A DNA stretch of 9,809 nt from assembly GCA_023417165.1 (NCBI GenBank), contig JAEZGD010000350.1, positions 1 to 9,809 on the forward strand. The letters are read 5' to 3'. A program made the translations under genes and the position numbers. Every line of letters starts with the position of its first letter. Positions within the stretch are counted from its first letter, which is position 1. This DNA is from Planctomycetota bacterium. GTDB taxonomy: Bacteria > Planctomycetota > Planctomycetia > Pirellulales > Pirellulaceae. The notes beneath the pieces were generated by a model. The model searched no databases. It saw only the letters and a program-made list of their open reading frames with translations, and was not told where the DNA came from. Below are positions 6,149 to 9,809 of this stretch, one piece after another.

Positions 6149-8083
6149 TTAATCTGGGGTATCCAGATACGGATCTTGCCCCATCTCGCGCTGCACCTTC
6201 TTGCGCTGCTTCTCGTAGTACAACAGAGCCTTGCGATCGCGAAAGTGCTTTCGTTCGACGCGCTGTTGCGCCAGGTTGAATAGCTTCGCGTACTGGGGCA
6301 CCGGCGAGGTGCAGCGCTGGCCCAGTTCCGCATAGCTCTTGGCCTTCTTTGGCCCATAGCCATTCAGCAAGATTTCATCATCGAGGGCCAAAAACTGCCG
6401 GTAACTGCCGGGATCGCCTTGGCGACCACAGCGGCCCGCTAACTGGCGATCAATACGCGCCGATTCGTGCACTTCGGTACAAACCACGTGCAAACCGCCC
6501 ATCTCATAGACGCCAGGGCCGAGTTTGATGTCGGTACCGCGGCCCGCCATGTTCGTAGCGACGGTCACTTTACCTTGCTGTCCGGCGCGCTCGACAATGG
6601 CCGCTTCGGTGGCCACTTCGTTGGCATTAAGCACCTGATGCTCAATGCCCATCTCAGTAAGTAAGCGCGAGACGATCATCGACTTGTCGATCGAGCGCGT
6701 GCCGATCAGCACCGGGCGACCGGTGGCGTGCACCTCCCGCACTTCCTCCGCAATCGCGCGCCATTTTTGATCGGCAACGCCAAACTCCTGGTCAGGCAAG
6801 CGCACGCGGATCGCAGGGCGATTCGTGGGAACCTGCACCACGCCAATGCGATAAATCTTGCGCACCTCCGATGCCGAGCTGATGATCGTACCGGTCATGC
6901 CTGCCAGATAACGATAACGCAGAAACAAGTCCTGCACGGTGATGCGGGCGGCCTGTCCTGTGGGCACTGAAATGGCAATGTTCTCTTTGGCTTCGATCGC
7001 TTGATGAATGCCGTCGCGCCACTTACGGCCTTCCGCCAGGCGACCGGTGAATTCGTCGACGATGACGATCTCGTCGTCCTGCACGATGTATTGCCGATGC
7101 AGGTGGTAATCGCGATCGCACTTGATAGCGCGCTCGATGTATTGATACAGGTCGATCAAGCCCATGCCTTTGATCGCCTCGGGGCGGGGCAGGGCACGTA
7201 ACAGTTGGCGACCCTCGCCCGTCAGTTCAACGCGCATCTCGTCGTGCACGTAGTCGTAATGGACCTTTTCTTCGAACTTTTCGCAATGGGCGGCCGCCCA
7301 GCGATAGGTTTCGACGATCTCTTCGCGCGCTTTGTCGGGTAACGAACCAATAATGAGCGGCGTGCGCGCTTCGTCGATCAAAATACTATCGGCCTCGTCA
7401 ACCAGCGCGAAATGCGCACCGCGCTGCACGGGCTGCTCATTACCAGCGTCCCATCGATGACTACTTCCTTCGCCAAGGAAGTCATTACGTTCGATGCCCA
7501 GTCGGCGTAAGAGCAAGCGATCGCGCAAGAAGTCGAAGCCGAACTCCTTGGCGGTGCCATACGTCACATCGCAGGCATACGCCTTGCGCCGAGCGTCGGA
7601 GGAATCTTTGGTTTGCACCACGCCGATCGTCAGACCCAACGCCTGATAAACGGCGCGCATCAAGTCGGCATCGCGCTGCGCGAGATAGTCGTTGACCGTC
7701 GCCAGATGAGTGCCTTTACCCACCAACGCATGCAGATACATCGGCAGCGTGGCAGTCAGTGTCTTGCCTTCGCCGGTCTGCATTTCGGCAATGGAGCCGT
7801 GAAACAGAGCGATGCCGCCCAGCATTTGCACATCGAAATGGCGCAGCCCGATCGTGCGTCGCCCCGCTTCGCGAACCAGCGCGAAGGCCTCAGGCATGAT
7901 CTTTGCTAGCGGCTCGCCACTCTTGGCCCGAAACCGCAACGAGAGGCTGCGTTTGCGTAGATCACGATCGCTGAGCGCTTCTAGTTCGGGTGCGAAGGCG
8001 GCAATCACCGGCAATTGCTGTTTCCAACGTGCCAGTTGCCAGCGCGTTCGCTGGCGTAAAATCCCCGCCACATTCAATGCCAT
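6149..8083 (-). CDS. Short SecA-like translocase ATPase lacking the C-terminal domains
   Basis: 644 residues from the ATG at 8083; a GTG at 8110 would add nine residues. The ATG is preferred: it has AAAGGG 9 bases upstream and gives a normal SecA-like N-terminus. SecA hallmarks in order are the LRHFDVQMLGGIALFHG segment, Walker A MQTGEGKT (101-108), Walker B/DEAD VDEAD (228-232) with IDEARTPLII, a preprotein-crosslinking region (~246-375), LAGMTGTI, and NBD2 with TNMAGRGTDI (510-519) and RQLAGRCGRQGD (546-557). Canonical SecA is about 800-950 residues. This protein ends just after the start of the helical scaffold (QQRVERKHFRDRKALLYYEKQRKKVQ), so it lacks the rest of the scaffold, the helical wing, the two-helix finger and the zinc-binding tail. 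About 20 extra residues precede the DEAD box. All ATPase motifs are intact, so it is probably an active motor but not the housekeeping SecA. It is transcribed toward the adaptor operon after a 283-base gap. Confidence 0.88.
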   Translation of the reverse strand: MALNVAGILRQRTRWQLARWKQQLPVIAAFAPELEALSDRDLRKRSLSLRFRAKSGEPLAKIMPEAFALVREAGRRTIGLRHFDVQMLGGIALFHGSIAEMQTGEGKTLTATLPMYLHALVGKGTHLATVNDYLAQRDADLMRAVYQALGLTIGVVQTKDSSDARRKAYACDVTYGTAKEFGFDFLRDRLLLRRLGIERNDFLGEGSSHRWDAGNEQPVQRGAHFALVDEADSILIDEARTPLIIGSLPDKAREEIVETYRWAAAHCEKFEEKVHYDYVHDEMRVELTGEGRQLLRALPRPEAIKGMGLIDLYQYIERAIKCDRDYHLHRQYIVQDDEIVIVDEFTGRLAEGRKWRDGIHQAIEAKENIAISVPTGQAARITVQDLFLRYRYLAGMTGTIISSASEVRKIYRIGVVQVPTNRPAIRVRLPDQEFGVADQKWRAIAEEVREVHATGRPVLIGTRSIDKSMIVSRLLTEMGIEHQVLNANEVATEAAIVERAGQQGKVTVATNMAGRGTDIKLGPGVYEMGGLHVVCTEVHESARIDRQLAGRCGRQGDPGSYRQFLALDDEILLNGYGPKKAKSYAELGQRCTSPVPQYAKLFNLAQQRVERKHFRDRKALLYYEKQRKKVQREMGQDPYLDTPD

Positions 8084-8529
8084 ACTTCTTCGCCCTTTGA
8101 CCGAGCGCACGCCGTCTGCCTACAGGAATAACCGTCCCTACGTCCTGATCGCCAGAAAAGATCGCCAGTCGCACATCCATGCACGTCGCTTCATCCTTTA
8201 AATGTACCCGCCTCGGCTAGTTTTGCGACCAAATTGCTAGCGACCGCTATCGAAATCCCTCACTCAGACGATGTGGTTAGCCGCAGAAATCCCCTCAACG
8301 TTACAGGCGCAACATCCGATCAATATCGATGCTTCCACAAAGTCTGCACAATCGCACGCGTTGTAATAGCGCGTCAAACTGACGAGCGATGGCAAGGCAG
8401 ATAAAACAGGGACAACAGGACGCCTGGGCGTACTTTTCTCCCTGTAACGAAGGAAGTGCAAATGCCGGTTGTAACCGGCCGATACCGGATGCAAGTAGAC
8501 GAAACTGCGTCACCTTGGTGGGTCGTTCC
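8084..8529. other. Divergent intergenic region between SecA-like and BBP7 genes
   Basis: 446 bases with no credible gene: the small open frames here have no family resemblance and no good start signals. It must hold the promoters for both divergent genes, but I find no convincing -35/-10 pair on either strand. Visible structure is a perfect inverted repeat at 8464-8479 and an imperfect direct repeat, GAAATCCC at 8252-8259 and again at 8286-8293. Several short 4-base dyads are also present, which are expected by chance. No tRNA, riboswitch or mobile-element end was recognised. Confidence 0.6.
8464..8479. repeat. Perfect 7-base inverted repeat upstream of the BBP7 gene (operator candidate)
   Basis: GCCGGTT, two bases, AACCGGC: a perfect dyad of 16 bases, about 50 bases upstream of the BBP7 start. 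The two-base centre is too tight for a normal RNA hairpin with all pairs formed, and no T-run follows, so a binding site for a dimeric regulator is more likely than a terminator. A third partial copy, ACCGG, follows at 8484-8488. This is inference from symmetry and position only. Confidence 0.4.
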
Positions 8530-9809
8530 ATGCGCTCAAAATTGTTTGGATTTGCCTTGCTGGCCGCGTTGACCTCGACGGCTCAGGCGCAAACGCCCTA
8601 TGGTCACGGCCACCATTCCCAGCATGGGCACATGGCGCCGACGGGGTATGCGCCGCAATTGGCGCCTCCGGAAGCGACACCGGTCTACTCGACAGGTGAC
8701 GAATCATGCGACGCTTGCGGAACCTGTGACTCCTGCTGCGAGTCCGACTGCGGCGGCGGCCTGCGGGACATGTTGGACTGTTGGCAATGGAAGCCGCGCG
8801 GCCTCTTTGCCGAAGTCGAATACAACATGTGGTGGACAAAGGCGCGGACCGTGCCCGTACTGGCCACCACCAGCCCCCTTGGCACGCCGATCATCGACGT
8901 CGGCGTCCTGCCGAGCGCTACCGCGCTGTACGGCGGCGATGTCGGCGAAGGCCTGGGCGATGGCGGGCGCGTGACGTTTGGTAAGTGGCTCGACTCTTAC
9001 CACACCACGGCACTGGCCGCTCGCTTTACCGCGTTCCGCGCCGATGATGGCGACTTCACCGCGATCAGCGACGGCACCACCAACCTGGCGATTCCGTTCA
9101 TCGATGCTCAGAGCGGTCTGGAGTCGTCGTACATCATTGGCTACACGCCCGATGGCGTGACGCCGATTTCGCAAGGCAGCATCAACATCCAAGATCGCTT
9201 GGATTTGACCGGCGTCGAAGTGTTCGGCAACTTCCTGCTGATGGACGATCGAGGTGCACGCCTCGATCTGTTCGGCGGCTATCACATGCTGCGGCTCGAC
9301 AACAGCCTGTCGATTGGTTCGTCGTTGACCGCCTTTGGCGACAATATCACCACGACCGACCTCTTCGATACGGAGAACGAATTCCACGGCGGCTTCGGCG
9401 GCTTGATGGCCACCTTTGCTCACAACCGTTGGTTCTTCAACATCAGCGGCAAGATGAGCATCGGTAACATGAACCAACGCGTGCAGATCGACGGCCTGAC
9501 CGTCGCGACAAGCGGCGGCGTGGTCGACATCCGCGACGAAGGCTTGTTCGCCCTTGGCACCAATCAGGGCAGCTACTCGCGCGATCGCGTGGTCTATATT
9601 CCGGAAGCCAACTTGAAGCTGGGCTATCGCGTTCGCGACAACGTCGCCGTGACGCTGGGCTACAACTTCCTGTACATCAGCAACGTGGCCATGAGCGGCG
9701 ACCAGGTGGACCGCACCTTGAACCTCTCACAGACCAACGGCGGTCCGCTGATCGGTCCTTCACGGCCCATTTTACCAGAAATTCGCGATACGGATTTCTG
9801 GGCACAGGG
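8530..9809 (+). CDS. BBP7-family outer-membrane beta-barrel protein, 3' end beyond the window
   Basis: An open frame runs from the ATG at 8530 to the right edge (426 codons, no stop). Residues 1-20 are a classic signal peptide: RSK, a hydrophobic core, and cleavage after AQA. Residues 21-57 are His/Pro-rich (GHGHHSQHGH). Residues 60-84 are Cys-rich (C60, C63, C66, C69, C70, C74, C84). From ~90 (WKPRGLFAEVEYNMWWTKAR) the protein shows alternating amphipathic strands, with RVTFGKWLD, VEVFGNFLLMDDRGARLDLFGGYHML, LGYRVRDNVAVTLGYNFLYIS and near the edge DTDFWAQG, a pattern I associate with the C-terminal region of BBP7/DUF1551 proteins. These are probably outer-membrane barrels, abundant in planctomycetes; their substrates are unknown. 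The upstream GGTGGG is a poor Shine-Dalgarno match, but the signal peptide fixes the start. It is divergent from the SecA-like gene and need not be functionally tied to it. The missing part is probably short, since DTDFWAQG is usually close to the end. Confidence 0.85.
   Translation, partial: MRSKLFGFALLAALTSTAQAQTPYGHGHHSQHGHMAPTGYAPQLAPPEATPVYSTGDESCDACGTCDSCCESDCGGGLRDMLDCWQWKPRGLFAEVEYNMWWTKARTVPVLATTSPLGTPIIDVGVLPSATALYGGDVGEGLGDGGRVTFGKWLDSYHTTALAARFTAFRADDGDFTAISDGTTNLAIPFIDAQSGLESSYIIGYTPDGVTPISQGSINIQDRLDLTGVEVFGNFLLMDDRGARLDLFGGYHMLRLDNSLSIGSSLTAFGDNITTTDLFDTENEFHGGFGGLMATFAHNRWFFNISGKMSIGNMNQRVQIDGLTVATSGGVVDIRDEGLFALGTNQGSYSRDRVVYIPEANLKLGYRVRDNVAVTLGYNFLYISNVAMSGDQVDRTLNLSQTNGGPLIGPSRPILPEIRDTDFWAQ

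Noticed and set aside
5974..6279. 101-codon plus-strand frame across the gap behind the SecA-like gene
   Set aside because: A third of it is antisense to the SecA-like C-terminus, and the rest has no family resemblance.
8084..8110. GTG start at 8110 for the SecA-like gene
   Set aside because: The ATG at 8083 has a better-placed upstream AAAGGG, and the added residues (MRSVKGRRS) are not expected at a SecA N-terminus. It cannot be fully excluded.
8225..8293. Short direct repeats (GCGACC twice, GAAATCCC twice) as iterons or a CRISPR-like array
   Set aside because: There are only two copies each, with irregular spacing and very short units; chance is the simplest explanation.
8264..8531. Two overlapping 76-codon minus-strand frames in the divergent intergenic region
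   Set aside because: They overlap each other in different frames, have no Shine-Dalgarno site and no recognisable composition, and one covers the inverted repeat and the start of the BBP7 gene.
8704..9477. 257-codon open frame on the minus strand inside the BBP7 gene
   Set aside because: It lies opposite the plus-strand frame that has a signal peptide and barrel strands. No family resemblance or ribosome-binding site was seen.

Overview
The window most likely comes from a planctomycete (Planctomycetota, perhaps Pirellulales-like). The clearest sign is the partial gene at the right end, an outer-membrane beta-barrel protein of the BBP7/DUF1551 type that is greatly expanded in planctomycetes. 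The fused M50-HlyD and GAF-HlyD proteins, the small DUF3467 protein and the moderately GC-rich DNA with few strong Shine-Dalgarno sites agree with this. The assignment rests on protein recognition only; there is no rRNA or other phylogenetic marker here.

Layout. Five genes lie on the minus strand and one on the plus strand. In transcription order on the minus strand they are: a shortened SecA-like ATPase (8083 to 6149); a tandem-GAF protein with one membrane helix and a HlyD-type adaptor domain (5865 to 3808); a stand-alone periplasmic HlyD-type adaptor (3747 to 2755); a large membrane protein with a PqqD-like N-terminus, an M50 (site-2 protease type) zinc peptidase core and a C-terminal HlyD-type adaptor domain (2721 to 487); and a DUF3467 protein (341 to the left edge, essentially complete). 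The gaps are 283, 60, 33 and 145 bases. The three HlyD-type genes are almost certainly one transcription unit. SecA-like and DUF3467 are looser neighbours. Divergent from the SecA-like gene, after a 446-base non-coding region, is the BBP7 beta-barrel gene (8530 to the right edge, C-terminus cut off).

How they may work together. Three proteins carry barrel-sandwich/lipoyl-like adaptor domains of the kind that bridge inner-membrane exporters to outer-membrane channels. One is fused to an intramembrane-type peptidase with a possible peptide-binding N-terminus, and another to cytoplasmic GAF sensors. No ABC exporter, RND pump, MFS pump or TolC-like channel is present. The only energy-coupling protein is the SecA-like ATPase, which has both nucleotide-binding domains and a preprotein-crosslinking region but stops just after the start of the helical scaffold. 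This set is a candidate unconventional peptide or protein export and processing system. That reading is inference: the sequence shows the domains and the gene order, not the function.

There are no tRNA or rRNA genes, CRISPR arrays, insertion sequences or phage genes that I can see. Regulatory signals are weak. There are two perfect short inverted repeats (380-395 and 8464-8479), a possible weak terminator behind the SecA-like gene, and a possible weak promoter in front of the GAF-HlyD gene.
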